Origin: a bacterium
GTDB taxonomy: Bacteria; Patescibacteria; ABY1; JAGPKW01
Assembly: GCA_021780535.1 (NCBI GenBank)
Contig: JAJXYN010000004.1
Coordinates: forward strand, 1-50,427
Length of the DNA stretch: 50,427 nucleotides
Reading direction: 5' to 3'
A program made the position numbers and the translations under genes. Positions 31,277 through 39,529 of this stretch are shown here, piece after piece. The notes under the pieces are model-generated. The model ran no database searches. It was given only the letters and a program-made list of their open reading frames with translations, and was not told where the DNA came from. The stretch's first letter is position 1; each line of letters starts with the position of its first letter.

Positions 31277-32383
31277 ATGTTCGGTGAAAAAGAAAATAAT
31301 AGTGTTATTAAAATAGATATTTCCTATAGTCTTATACTAAAAGCAGTTTTATTTATTTTTGGGTTTGTATTTTTGTTTTTAATAAGAGATATAATTGGTA
31401 TTCTTCTTGTTTCTATATTACTTACGACTGCGATAGGCCCATTTGTTGATCTTATCCATAAAAAAAAGAAACTACCAAGATGGGTTGGTGTTCTTATTGT
31501 TTACGTTGGTATTATAGGCATATTTGTTTTAGTTACCGGAATGTTGTTCCCAGCTATAATTAATGAATTTAAAACATTAGTTGATAAGTTGCCATATTTT
31601 TATCAAGAGCTAGCTTCTAAGTTTGATTCTATTAAATCTGTTGCAATGCAGGATGCTCTAAAAGAGTATTTTTTGGGATTTGCAAAAGGTACTATAACCA
31701 AACTTCAAACTGGTGGTGGGGATATATTTAAATCGTTTACAAATATAGTTTCTGGATTCGCATTCTTTTTTATAACTTTAGTTATAACTTTCTATATGAC
31801 AATGGAAGAAGATGGTCCAACTAGATTAGTAAAAGCTTTAGTACCAAAAAAATGGCATCATTATGCTTTAAATTTGATGACAAAAATTCAAAATACTGTT
31901 GTTGGGTGGCTTAAAGGACAACTATCTTTAAGTCTTATTGTTGGCTCAATGTCATATGTGGCTTTGATTATAATGGGAATTAATTATTCTTTGTTGCTTG
32001 CTATATTTGCTGGAATTACTGAAATAATACCATATATAGGACCTACTATTGGTGCTATACCTGCTGTTTTTATAGCATTAACACAGTCTCCTATAAAAGG
32101 TTTGGCTATTTTGATTATTTATCTTTTGATCCAACAAATAGAAAATCATTTTATCGTTCCTAAGGTTATGAAAAAATCTGTTGGTCTCAATCCTATTATA
32201 GTTATAATTGTTATTATGATTGGTGTTAAACTTGCTGGATTTGCTGGAGCTTTGCTTGCTGTTCCTTTTACCGCGATAATACAAGTTGTGGCTAATGAAC
32301 TTTTCCATTTAGAACAAGACGGCATATTTAAACAAGAAGAAGAAAATAAAGAAGAAATAAAAATTATGGGAGAGGACAAATAA
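31277..32383 (+). CDS. AI-2E family transporter (YdiK/PerM-like)
   Basis: The protein has 368 residues and about eight membrane helices: three near the N-terminus, a soluble amphipathic middle ('LVDKLPYFYQELASK'), then five more. 'IMGINYSLLLAIFAGITEIIPYIGP' and 'AILIIYLLIQQIENHFIVPKVM', each quoted only in part of the motif, are hallmark regions of the family. Substrates in other bacteria range from autoinducer-2 to Na+/H+ exchange, so none is assigned. The TAA is 2 nt before the rsmI ATG, so the two are coupled. Confidence 0.9.
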   Translation: MFGEKENNSVIKIDISYSLILKAVLFIFGFVFLFLIRDIIGILLVSILLTTAIGPFVDLIHKKKKLPRWVGVLIVYVGIIGIFVLVTGMLFPAIINEFKTLVDKLPYFYQELASKFDSIKSVAMQDALKEYFLGFAKGTITKLQTGGGDIFKSFTNIVSGFAFFFITLVITFYMTMEEDGPTRLVKALVPKKWHHYALNLMTKIQNTVVGWLKGQLSLSLIVGSMSYVALIIMGINYSLLLAIFAGITEIIPYIGPTIGAIPAVFIALTQSPIKGLAILIIYLLIQQIENHFIVPKVMKKSVGLNPIIVIIVIMIGVKLAGFAGALLAVPFTAIIQVVANELFHLEQDGIFKQEEENKEEIKIMGEDK

Positions 32384-32385
32384 TT

Positions 32386-33075
32386 ATGTTATATATTGTA
32401 GCCACTCCTATTGGAAATCTTGATGATATAACTATGCGGGCTTTAAGTATTTTAAAGTCTGTTTCTTGTATTCTTTGTGAAGATACTAGACATACTCAGA
32501 TTTTACTTTCCCATTATGGTATTAAAAATAAATTAATCAGCTATCATCAACATAGCAATCTTGTTAAAGTTGATGAAATTATTGAAAAGCTTGAAAATGG
32601 TGAGGATTTAGCACTTGTTACTGATGCTGGTACTCCTTGCATCTCTGATCCAGGATTTGTATTAATTAATAAGATTCGTGAAGAATTACCAGATATAAAG
32701 ATATTTCCTATCCCTGGCGCTTCTGCTGTTATTTCTGCTTTATCTGTTTCTGGTTTTAATCTTTCTAGTTTTACCTTTCTTGGTTTTATTCCTAATAAAA
32801 ATGGAAGAGAAAAATTTATAAAAAATATTTGTGATAGTTCTGATTCTGTTTTTTGTTTTTACGAATCTTGTTATAGAGTTGAAAAATTATTGGATCAGAT
32901 TGAAAAAATTTTTATTAATAGAGGTCAAGAGAATAGAAAGATTTTTATTGCTAGGGAATTGACTAAAATGTTTGAAAGTTATTATTATGGTAATGTTAAA
33001 GAAGTAAGAGAAAAATTATTGAAGGATCCTATTAAAGGAGAATTTGTAGTCGTTATTAATAGATTTAAAGAATAA
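32386..33075 (+). CDS. rsmI: 16S rRNA 2'-O-methyltransferase RsmI
   Basis: The protein has 229 residues. It methylates C1402 of 16S rRNA in the family. 'YIVATPIGNLDDITMRAL' opens the SAM domain. 'CEDTRHT', 'DAGTPCISDPG' and 'IPGASAVISALSVSG' follow in the canonical order. The short C-terminal tail seen in longer homologues is missing. It is probably cotranscribed with the AI-2E gene. Confidence 0.95.
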   Translation: MLYIVATPIGNLDDITMRALSILKSVSCILCEDTRHTQILLSHYGIKNKLISYHQHSNLVKVDEIIEKLENGEDLALVTDAGTPCISDPGFVLINKIREELPDIKIFPIPGASAVISALSVSGFNLSSFTFLGFIPNKNGREKFIKNICDSSDSVFCFYESCYRVEKLLDQIEKIFINRGQENRKIFIARELTKMFESYYYGNVKEVREKLLKDPIKGEFVVVINRFKE

Positions 33076-33117
33076 AACATATTTACTTTGATTTATGACT
33101 TGCTAAATCTTAAAGAT

Positions 33118-33210
33118 TGCAGTGATTTTTCTATCTTCATTTTTTTTGACTCTGCGATGTATTCTCGAATCAAAAAATAATGAAGCATAGAAAAACACTA
33201 TTTAAGTATT
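33118..33210. promoter_or_regulatory. Long imperfect hairpin between rsmI and tatD
   Basis: AGTGATTTTTCTATCTTCAT pairs with ATGAAGCATAGAAAAACACT, extended by TTTTTTGA/TCAAAAAA, with an apical CTCTGCGATGTATTCTCGAA. There is no run of T directly after the stem, so it is not a plain terminator. Its apical sequence does not match the 19813-type family. Confidence 0.5.
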
Positions 33211-33246
33211 GTATTAAAACTAATTAATCTAATTAAACTATTTTCT

Positions 33247-34002
33247 ATGATTGATTCGCACTGTCATTTGGACTTTGAAGATTTTGATAAAGATAGGGAT
33301 GATATTGTTAAATCAGCTTTGGATGCTGGTGTTTTTAAGATTATTAATCCTTGTTCTCATTTTCCTTCTAATTTTAAAGTTATTGAACTTGCTAAGAGAT
33401 ATGATAATTATTATTTTTCTATTGGCTTGCATCCTGATGAGGCTAGTAAGTTAAATGGAAATGAACTTGTTGAAATTGAAAAATTAATTTTTAATGATAA
33501 ATGTATTGCTGTTGGTGAAATTGGCCTTGATTATCATTATCCTGATTTTGATAAACAAAAACAAGTGGATTTATTTATTGCTCAATTGGAGTTGGCTAAA
33601 AAATATAATAAACCAGTTATTATTCATAATAGAGATGCTGTTACTGATATTTATGATATTTTAAAGACATATAATCTTAAGGGTGTTATTCATTGTTATT
33701 CTGAAAATGTGGAATGGGCAAAGAAATTTTTAGACCTTGGCTTTTTTATTTCTTTTACTGGTATTATTACTTTTAAGAATTGTGGCCAGGAATTATTAGA
33801 TGTTGTTAAATTTATTCCTTTGGAAAAAATATTAATTGAAACTGATGCTCCTTTTTTAGCACCAGTGCCATTTAGAGGGAAATTAAATAAACCGGAATAT
33901 GTTAAATATGTTGCAGAAAAAGTTGCTGAAATTAAAAACATTGTTGTTGAAGATGTTATAAAAACTACGGATAAAAATGTGTTTAATTTGTTTGGGATAT
34001 AA
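33247..34002 (+). CDS. tatD: TatD-family metal-dependent hydrolase (DNase)
   Basis: The protein has 251 residues. The metal-binding residues are in the canonical order: 'DSHCHLDFEDFD' (His5, His7), 'AVGEIGLDYHYP', 'PVIIHNRDA', 'GVIHCYSE' and 'LIETDAPFLAP'. The family has 3'-5' exonuclease or D-aminoacyl-type hydrolase activities. There is no SD, and the start is the first ATG after the hairpin. Confidence 0.93.
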   Translation: MIDSHCHLDFEDFDKDRDDIVKSALDAGVFKIINPCSHFPSNFKVIELAKRYDNYYFSIGLHPDEASKLNGNELVEIEKLIFNDKCIAVGEIGLDYHYPDFDKQKQVDLFIAQLELAKKYNKPVIIHNRDAVTDIYDILKTYNLKGVIHCYSENVEWAKKFLDLGFFISFTGIITFKNCGQELLDVVKFIPLEKILIETDAPFLAPVPFRGKLNKPEYVKYVAEKVAEIKNIVVEDVIKTTDKNVFNLFGI

Positions 34003-34012
34003 AAAATGATTG

Positions 34013-34046
34013 TAAGTTGCAAGATATATTTGCAACTTATTTTTTA
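34013..34046 (+). terminator. Terminator of tatD
   Basis: A perfect 10-bp stem TAAGTTGCAA/TTGCAACTTA with a 7-nt loop, then a run of T. Confidence 0.85.
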
Positions 34047-34108
34047 AAATTGTAGAAAAAAAATAATTAATGTATTATTAATTTGTAATTAATATTTTTG
34101 TAATTTAT

Positions 34109-34294
34109 ATGAAGTATATAGATGCAATAACTGTTTTTTCTCATTGCATAGATTATGTCTTGTCTGATTTGCCTGATTTATGTGCAGATAGAATTGATTA
34201 TTCTTTTAAACATTTTACTGAATATTGTGGTTTAAACTTAGAAAGGGTGGGTTATTGTTTAAATAAGTTAGAAAATGTTTTCGTTTCGTTGTGA
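34109..34294 (+). CDS. Possible small protein (61 aa), unrecognised
   Basis: The ORF starts ATG, encodes 61 residues with three Cys and acidic and aromatic content, and ends in TGA, a stop otherwise used here only by atypical genes. Its last 10 codons overlap the structured element at 34261-34352, so the 3' end is doubtful. A TATAAT-like region is not obvious. It may be a real small gene or chance. Confidence 0.3.
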   Translation: MKYIDAITVFSHCIDYVLSDLPDLCADRIDYSFKHFTEYCGLNLERVGYCLNKLENVFVSL

Positions 34295-34352
34295 AGCTCC
34301 TTTGAATACCCAATAAAGCGGAACATAGAAAAAGAAAATACTTATATTATTT
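34261..34352 (-). ncRNA. Structured element, copy 2 (opposite strand, before uvrD)
   Basis: Read on the minus strand, TTCCGCTTTATTGGGTATTC and GGAGCTTCACAACGAAACG align closely with the apical part of the 19813-19912 element. The flanking arms (34261-34282 and 34334-34353) pair only partly. The conservation of the apical sequence rather than the stem is the main evidence of kinship. Confidence 0.5.
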
Positions 34353-34365
34353 ACTAAAAATATTG

Positions 34366-37311
34366 ATGAATATAAATTTATTAGAAAATTTGAATGAAGA
34401 ACAAAAACAAGCCGTCACTTTTGAAGGTGGTCCTCTTATGATTGTTGCTGGTGCTGGTACCGGTAAGACTACTGTTCTTACAAAGAGAATGGCTTATTTG
34501 ATCTTGGAAAAGGGAATTAAGCCTGATGAAGTTTTGGCTCTAACTTTTACTGAAAAAGCTGCAAGAGAGATGGAAGAAAGAATTGATTTGCTTTTACCTA
34601 TGGGGTTTGTTGATCTTTGGGTTACAACTTTTCATTCTTTTTGTGATAAAATTTTAAAACAACATGCGCTTGATATTGGTCTATCTAATGATTATCAATT
34701 ACTTACTGAAACTGATCAATGGATTTTGATTAGAAAAAATTTTGATAAATTTGATTTTCTTAAATATTATAAACCTATTGGTAATCCAACAAAATTTATA
34801 TCAGCCATGATAAAGCATTTTAGTAGATTGAAAGATGAGGGAATAAACCCTGAGCAATATTTAGAGTATTCTTCCGCCTTCGCCAAAGCTTCGGCGGACA
34901 AGGATGAGATTTCAAGAATTCAAGAAATTGCTAAGTCTTATGAACTCTATGAAAAAATTTTGGCTGACAATAATTTAATGGATTTTGGTGGTCTTATTAA
35001 TAATACTTTGAAATTATTTCAAACCAGGCCTTTTATTTTGAATAAATATAGAAATAAATTTAAATATATTCTTGTTGACGAGTTTCAGGATACTAATTTC
35101 AATCAATACCAATTAATTAAAATATTAGCATCTCCTAATAATAATATTACTGTTGTTGGTGATGATGATCAGGCTATTTATAAATTTAGGGGTGCTTCTC
35201 TTTCTAATATTTTAAATTTTAAAAATGATTATCCAGAATCAAAAGAAATTTTATTAACTAAAAATTATAGATCTTCTCAAGACATATTAGACTTATCGTA
35301 TGGTTTTATAAAACAAAACAATCCAAATAGATTAGAGTATAAAATTAATTTATCTAAAAAATTAATCTCTAAAAGTCTTGATGTTGCTACAATAGAGCAT
35401 ATTCATTCCCTTACTTTAGAAAATGAAGTTAAAAGTGTTATTAATAGAATTTTTGAAATTAAAACAAAAAATCCTGATTTAACTTATGGTGATTTTGTTA
35501 TACTTGTTAGATCTAATTCTTCGGCAAAAATTTTTAATAATTTATTATCTATAAATGGCGTGCCTAATGAATTCATGGCATCAACTGGTCTTTATTCTAA
35601 AGATATAATTTTAGACTTACTTGCATACTTAAAAATTTTGGATAAAAATTTTGATAATGCTTCTATGTATAGGGTTTTGTCTATGCCGATTTTTGGAATT
35701 GATAAAAAAGATATTATCAATATTTTATTTAATGCTAATAAATATTCTAAATCAATTTTTGCTATTTGTAAGAGCGCTTCTGGCATGAATTTTCCTTTAT
35801 TACTGAAAGAAAAATTAGGAAAAATAATCTCTTTAATGGAAAAGCATACTAATTTATCTACTAGAGAAAGTGTAAGATCTATTATAAAATATTTTCTTGT
35901 TGATTATAATATTGCTACTGATTTAACAAAGAAAAATGACCAAAAACAAATTTCTTATATTAATAAATTTGCGAGTTTAGTTGAGAAGTTTGAAGATAAT
36001 AATTATGACATTACTTTACCTCATTTTTTGGAATATATTGAATTGATTTTAGAATCTGGTGATCAGGGTGCTCTTGCAACAGAAGAACAGGATCCTGACA
36101 CTGTTAAAATTATGACAATTCATTCTGCTAAAGGATTAGAATTCCAATATGTTTTTGTTGTAAATATGGTAGATAAAAAATTTCCAGTCATAGGGAAAAG
36201 TGATCCTATAGAGATCCCAGTTGATCTTATAAAAGAAAAAGAAGTAATAGGAGATGGAGATCCTCATTTAGAAGAAGAAAGAAGGCTTTTTTATGTTGCT
36301 ATGACTAGAGCTAAAAAAGGTCTTGTTTTTACAAGTAGTGATGATTATGGTGGAAAACAGAAAAAGAAATTATCTAGTTTTATGTTAGAATTAAAAGAAG
36401 TAGAGAATGGTATTATAAACCATAAACAAGATAATTCTATTACTGATAAACTTGGTATTAAGTTTTTATCTTTTGATAATATTGCAAAAGAAAATAAAGA
36501 TAAAATAAATTATTATCATTATGACAAGTATTCTTTTACACAGCTTGAGGGTTATAAAAATTGTCCATTGCAATATAAATTTCAATATATTTTAAGAATC
36601 CCTATGTCCACTGGAAGGCCTGTATTTAGCTATGGCCAAAGTATGCATAGTACACTGGAGGAATTTTATAAGAGAATGAAAGACAGAGCAGAGAAGAAGC
36701 AAATTGGATTATTTTCCGCTTCCGCTGAAGCTATGATGGACGAAGGAAATTCAGAATTAGAATCCCTTATTTCTCAACGCGAGTTATTAAAGATTTATGA
36801 TGAGAAATTTATTGATGAATGGTATGATGACGAAAAGCAAAAATTAGAATATTATGAAAAGGGTAAAAATTCTATTAAAGTTTTTTATTCTGAATTAAAA
36901 GATAATTTTATTATTCCTCATTCTTTAGAAAAAGGCTTTAATATTAGAATTGGAGATTATTTTATGAAGGGTAAGATAGATAGAGTTGATATATTATCTG
37001 ATGGCACTTGTGAAATTATTGATTATAAAACTGGTACTGGCAAGGATATAAAAGATGTTAAAAAAGACCAGCTTATGATTTATCAAATTGCAGCTACTGA
37101 AGTTTTGGGTTTAAAGCCTTCTAAGCTTACATTTTATTATCTTGATGATAATTCTAAAGTTTCTTTTCTTGGTACTGATGAACAAATTGATAAATTAAAA
37201 CAAAATATTGTTACTTGGATAGAAGAAATTAGGGAAAATAATTTTGAACCGAAACCAAGCCCTCTTTGTAAGTTTTGTGATTATCGCGATATTTGTGAAT
37301 TTAAGGAGTAA
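34366..37311 (+). CDS. UvrD/PcrA-type helicase with C-terminal RecB-like nuclease domain
   Basis: The protein has 981 residues. ATG 34366 is preferred over the TTG one codon earlier. The SF1A helicase has Walker A 'AGAGTGKTT' (28-36), 'LVDEFQDTN', 'VVGDDDQAIYKFRGAS', 'IMTIHSAKGLEFQYVF' and 'FYVAMTRAK'. Residues about 720-981 are a PD-(D/E)XK domain of the RecB/AddB type ('GKIDRVDILSDG', 'EIIDYKTG'). One Cys ('NCPLQY') and a terminal 'CKFCDYRDIC' are consistent with a 4Fe-4S cluster. It probably acts in double-strand-break resection, like AdnA/AddB. Two short GC-rich peptide elements are inserted (169-180 and 783-795). Confidence 0.93.
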   Translation: MNINLLENLNEEQKQAVTFEGGPLMIVAGAGTGKTTVLTKRMAYLILEKGIKPDEVLALTFTEKAAREMEERIDLLLPMGFVDLWVTTFHSFCDKILKQHALDIGLSNDYQLLTETDQWILIRKNFDKFDFLKYYKPIGNPTKFISAMIKHFSRLKDEGINPEQYLEYSSAFAKASADKDEISRIQEIAKSYELYEKILADNNLMDFGGLINNTLKLFQTRPFILNKYRNKFKYILVDEFQDTNFNQYQLIKILASPNNNITVVGDDDQAIYKFRGASLSNILNFKNDYPESKEILLTKNYRSSQDILDLSYGFIKQNNPNRLEYKINLSKKLISKSLDVATIEHIHSLTLENEVKSVINRIFEIKTKNPDLTYGDFVILVRSNSSAKIFNNLLSINGVPNEFMASTGLYSKDIILDLLAYLKILDKNFDNASMYRVLSMPIFGIDKKDIINILFNANKYSKSIFAICKSASGMNFPLLLKEKLGKIISLMEKHTNLSTRESVRSIIKYFLVDYNIATDLTKKNDQKQISYINKFASLVEKFEDNNYDITLPHFLEYIELILESGDQGALATEEQDPDTVKIMTIHSAKGLEFQYVFVVNMVDKKFPVIGKSDPIEIPVDLIKEKEVIGDGDPHLEEERRLFYVAMTRAKKGLVFTSSDDYGGKQKKKLSSFMLELKEVENGIINHKQDNSITDKLGIKFLSFDNIAKENKDKINYYHYDKYSFTQLEGYKNCPLQYKFQYILRIPMSTGRPVFSYGQSMHSTLEEFYKRMKDRAEKKQIGLFSASAEAMMDEGNSELESLISQRELLKIYDEKFIDEWYDDEKQKLEYYEKGKNSIKVFYSELKDNFIIPHSLEKGFNIRIGDYFMKGKIDRVDILSDGTCEIIDYKTGTGKDIKDVKKDQLMIYQIAATEVLGLKPSKLTFYYLDDNSKVSFLGTDEQIDKLKQNIVTWIEEIRENNFEPKPSPLCKFCDYRDICEFKE
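34872..34903 (+). repeat. In-frame palindromic GC-rich element in the helicase gene (copy A)
   Basis: TCCGCC (34873-34878) pairs with GGCGGA (34893-34898). It encodes 'SAFAKASADK' (about 170-179) between helicase motifs. Its composition is far from that of the surrounding gene, and the element also occurs at 28018 and, decayed, at 36713. Confidence 0.65.
36713..36746 (+). repeat. Decayed in-frame element in the helicase gene (copy B)
   Basis: TTCCGCTTCCGCTGAAGCTA followed by TGATGGACGAAGG aligns base for base with copy A, apart from transition-like differences. It encodes 'FSASAEAMMDEG' (about 784-794), just after a charged helix of the nuclease domain. Confidence 0.5.
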
Positions 37312-37345
37312 AATTTATAAATTTAGTTTAAGGAATAATTAATAG

Positions 37346-37389
37346 AATAAAAAACAGCGAAGATTAAGATTTCTCTTAATGTTCGCTGT
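37346..37389 (-). terminator. Terminator of the 37395-37814 gene
   Basis: On the minus strand, ACAGCGAA-C-ATTAAGA, a GAAA loop, then TCTTAAT-C-TTCGCTGT and a T run. This is a 15-bp stem with one mismatch, a textbook intrinsic terminator. Confidence 0.85.
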
Positions 37390-37394
37390 GGTGG

Positions 37395-37814
37395 CTAATG
37401 TGTAGTGTCGTACTCTGACGACTTTTCATTCACCCATTTATTTGCGTTTTCCATGGCTTCTTTTGAGCCCATGATCAACGCCTTTGTTGACTTTTCTCCA
37501 AAACGGCCTATTTTTAGACCGAGTTTTGCGAATGTACTTACGCAAAACTTTGATGCCCCATAAACCGTTGCTTCATAATCTTCTGGTGTCATCCAACCGG
37601 CAGACTGGTTTATTGTTGCGCCTTCTTGTATTTTATAATTTCTGCGCACCATACTGTAAACGAAATAATATTGTGCTAATTCTATTTCGTTTTCGGTTAA
37701 ATTTCTACCAACTTTGGTTTGGACATCTGCCAAAAAATGTCTTTTTGGCATTGGCGCTGCAAATATTCCTCCTATTGCTACAACAATTATCAGTGCTAGA
37801 AAAATCTTCTTCAT
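37395..37814 (-). CDS. Small secreted protein of unknown function (SD-bearing, atypical composition)
   Basis: The protein has 139 residues. The signal peptide (about 1-20, 'ALIIVVAIGGIFAAP') has a possible signal peptidase I site. The mature part is helical and charged, with one Cys ('SKFCVSTF'). No family was recognised. It is the only minus-strand gene in this half of the window, and it has a perfect promoter, a strong AGGAGG SD and a GC-rich terminator. Its codon use is less AT-biased than that of its neighbours. It looks like an independent cassette, either acquired or highly expressed. Confidence 0.75.
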   Translation of the reverse strand: MKKIFLALIIVVAIGGIFAAPMPKRHFLADVQTKVGRNLTENEIELAQYYFVYSMVRRNYKIQEGATINQSAGWMTPEDYEATVYGASKFCVSTFAKLGLKIGRFGEKSTKALIMGSKEAMENANKWVNEKSSEYDTTH

Positions 37815-37819
37815 ATAAT

Positions 37820-37826
37820 CCTCCTC
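37820..37826 (-). promoter_or_regulatory. Strong Shine-Dalgarno (GAGGAGG)
   Basis: It lies 5 nt before the ATG of the minus-strand gene and is fully complementary to the CCTCC of the 16S 3' end. Most other genes in the window have no SD. Confidence 0.85.
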
Positions 37827-37851
37827 GTGTTCTCTTTGGATATGTTTTCAT

Positions 37852-37880
37852 ATTATACGACATTTATTATTAAAAGTCAA
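37852..37880 (-). promoter_or_regulatory. Promoter of the 37395-37814 gene
   Basis: TTGACT, a 17-bp spacer and TATAAT on the minus strand: a near-consensus sigma-70 promoter. Confidence 0.85.
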
Positions 37881-37922
37881 ATATTTTTTAGTTTAATAAC
37901 AGTTACGTATGCGTAGTTTTTA

Positions 37923-37931
37923 TGATATAAT
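37923..37931 (+). promoter_or_regulatory. Extended -10 promoter before the 38030 gene
   Basis: TGA followed by TATAAT (37926-37931). The AU hairpin begins at the predicted transcription start. Confidence 0.55.
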
Positions 37932-37936
37932 TTAGG

Positions 37937-38024
37937 AAATGAAAATATAGAAATATAAAAATATCCAAAAGTTTTTGAGTATTTTCATGTTTTCATATTT
38001 TAATATTTTAATATTTTAATATTC
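37937..38024 (+). promoter_or_regulatory. AU-rich 5' UTR hairpin before the 38030 gene
   Basis: GAAAATATAGAAATATAAAA on the left pairs with TATTTTCATGTTTTCATATT on the right around CAAAAGTTTTTG. It is followed by three TTTTAATA units ending 5 nt before the ATG. Confidence 0.55.
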
Positions 38025-38029
38025 TTGCT

Positions 38030-38419
38030 ATGTCTTTCAAAAAATATATAATTGTGATGGTAATTGCTACTATTTTTGCTCTTGCTGGTTTTGGGTTTGT
38101 TCTTTTTAATATTGATCCTTACGAAACTGGCGCTTTGGGTTTTATATTATTTTATTCTACTTTGTTTTTTTCTTCCGTTGGTATGTTATCTCTTATTATG
38201 TTTGTTTTTAGATGGATTTTTAATAAGAGTCAACCTATATTTACTTTAATTATTAAATCTTTTAGACATGGTATTTTATTGTCTATTTTAATGGCTGTTT
38301 TTCTTGTTTTACAACAATTAGAATTACTTACTTGGTGGAATATGAGTCTTATTATTGCTGTTGTTATTACCGTTGAATTCTTTTTTGCCTCTCATAAACC
38401 TGGTCGTAAACTAATTTAA
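38030..38419 (+). CDS. Small four-helix membrane protein, unknown function
   Basis: The protein has 129 residues with four membrane helices (about 5-26, 37-63, 82-100, 105-122) and a positively charged C-terminus ('SHKPGRKLI'). No family is named with confidence; similar short proteins precede pheS in other Patescibacteria from memory. It is separated from pheS by 81 bp with no terminator, so the two may be cotranscribed. Confidence 0.7.
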   Translation: MSFKKYIIVMVIATIFALAGFGFVLFNIDPYETGALGFILFYSTLFFSSVGMLSLIMFVFRWIFNKSQPIFTLIIKSFRHGILLSILMAVFLVLQQLELLTWWNMSLIIAVVITVEFFFASHKPGRKLI

Positions 38420-38500
38420 AATTGGTTTATATTGAGAGTCATTGTATTTTGTATTTATTTATATTAATATTGTGCTAACTAAATTTTTAAGTTCTTTTTT

Positions 38501-39520
38501 ATGATGAAAAAACTAGAACAATTAAGAAAAATTGCTACTGATGATATATCTCGTGCTAACGATTCTAAAACTATTGAAGATTTAGAAATTAAATATTTTG
38601 GTAAGAAATCTGAACTTTCTGAAATTCTTAAATCAATAGTTTCTTTGTCTAATGATGAAAAACGTGAGATTGGCCCTGCTGTTAATTCTTTAAAATTGGA
38701 ATTATTTTCTTTTATTGAAAATAAAAAAAATGAAATTTTAAAGTCAGAGCTTGAGATTAAAATGAAAAAAGAATATATTGATCCAACTATTGATTTGAAA
38801 AATGAAAAAATTGGTCATTTGCACCCAGCTACCCAACTTAGATATAGATTGGAAGATATTTTTAAATCTATGGGTTTTGTTATTTATGATGGTCCTCAAA
38901 TAGAAACAGATTTTTTTAATTTTGAAGCTTTAAATATTCCAAAGAACCATCCTGCAAGAGATATGCAAGATACTTTTTATGTTAAAGATGATGTTGTACT
39001 TAGAACACATACTTCCAACTGTCAGGTGAGAGCTTTGAAAGAATTAGGAGTCTCTTTAAAAGCTGTTGTTCCAGGAAGGGTTTTTAGAAATGAAGCTAGT
39101 GATGCTACTCATGAACATACTTTTAATCAAATAGAATGTATTGTTGTTGATGAGAATATCTCTATTGCTAATTTAATTTCTACTGTTGATGGATTTGTTA
39201 AAAAGATTTTTGGAGATAATGTAAAAATAAGATTAAGACCTGGATATTTTCCATTTGTTGAACCTGGTTTTGAACTTGACATTTCTTGTCTTGTTTGTGG
39301 TGGTAAAAAATGTCCTGCATGTAAACATACTGGTTGGCTTGAACTTGGTGGTACTGGAATGATTCACCCAAATGTTTTGAAGTCTGCTGATATTGACTCT
39401 TCTCACTATTCTGGTTTTGCTTTTGGTTTTGGTATTGATAGAATGATGATGCAAAAATATAAGATTGAAGATATCAGATGGTCTATGAGTGGTGATCTTA
39501 GGTTTGTTAATCAATTTTAA
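38501..39520 (+). CDS. pheS: Phenylalanyl-tRNA synthetase alpha subunit
   Basis: The protein has 339 residues. The N-terminal coiled coil (about 1-85) binds tRNA. Class II motifs are 'HPATQLRYRLEDIFKSMGF', 'GRVFRNEASDATHEHTFNQ' (motif 2) and 'FGFGIDRMMM' (motif 3). A Cys-rich insertion 'CLVCGGKKCPACKHTGW' (about 257-273) probably forms a zinc knuckle. It lies upstream of pheT with a 9-bp gap, as usual. There are two adjacent in-frame ATGs at the start. Confidence 0.96.
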   Translation: MMKKLEQLRKIATDDISRANDSKTIEDLEIKYFGKKSELSEILKSIVSLSNDEKREIGPAVNSLKLELFSFIENKKNEILKSELEIKMKKEYIDPTIDLKNEKIGHLHPATQLRYRLEDIFKSMGFVIYDGPQIETDFFNFEALNIPKNHPARDMQDTFYVKDDVVLRTHTSNCQVRALKELGVSLKAVVPGRVFRNEASDATHEHTFNQIECIVVDENISIANLISTVDGFVKKIFGDNVKIRLRPGYFPFVEPGFELDISCLVCGGKKCPACKHTGWLELGGTGMIHPNVLKSADIDSSHYSGFAFGFGIDRMMMQKYKIEDIRWSMSGDLRFVNQF

Positions 39521-39529
39521 TATAAATTT

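Noticed and set aside
37484..37873. Plus-strand 129-aa ORF opposite the secreted-protein gene
   Set aside because: The minus-strand gene has promoter, SD, signal peptide and terminator; the plus ORF has none.
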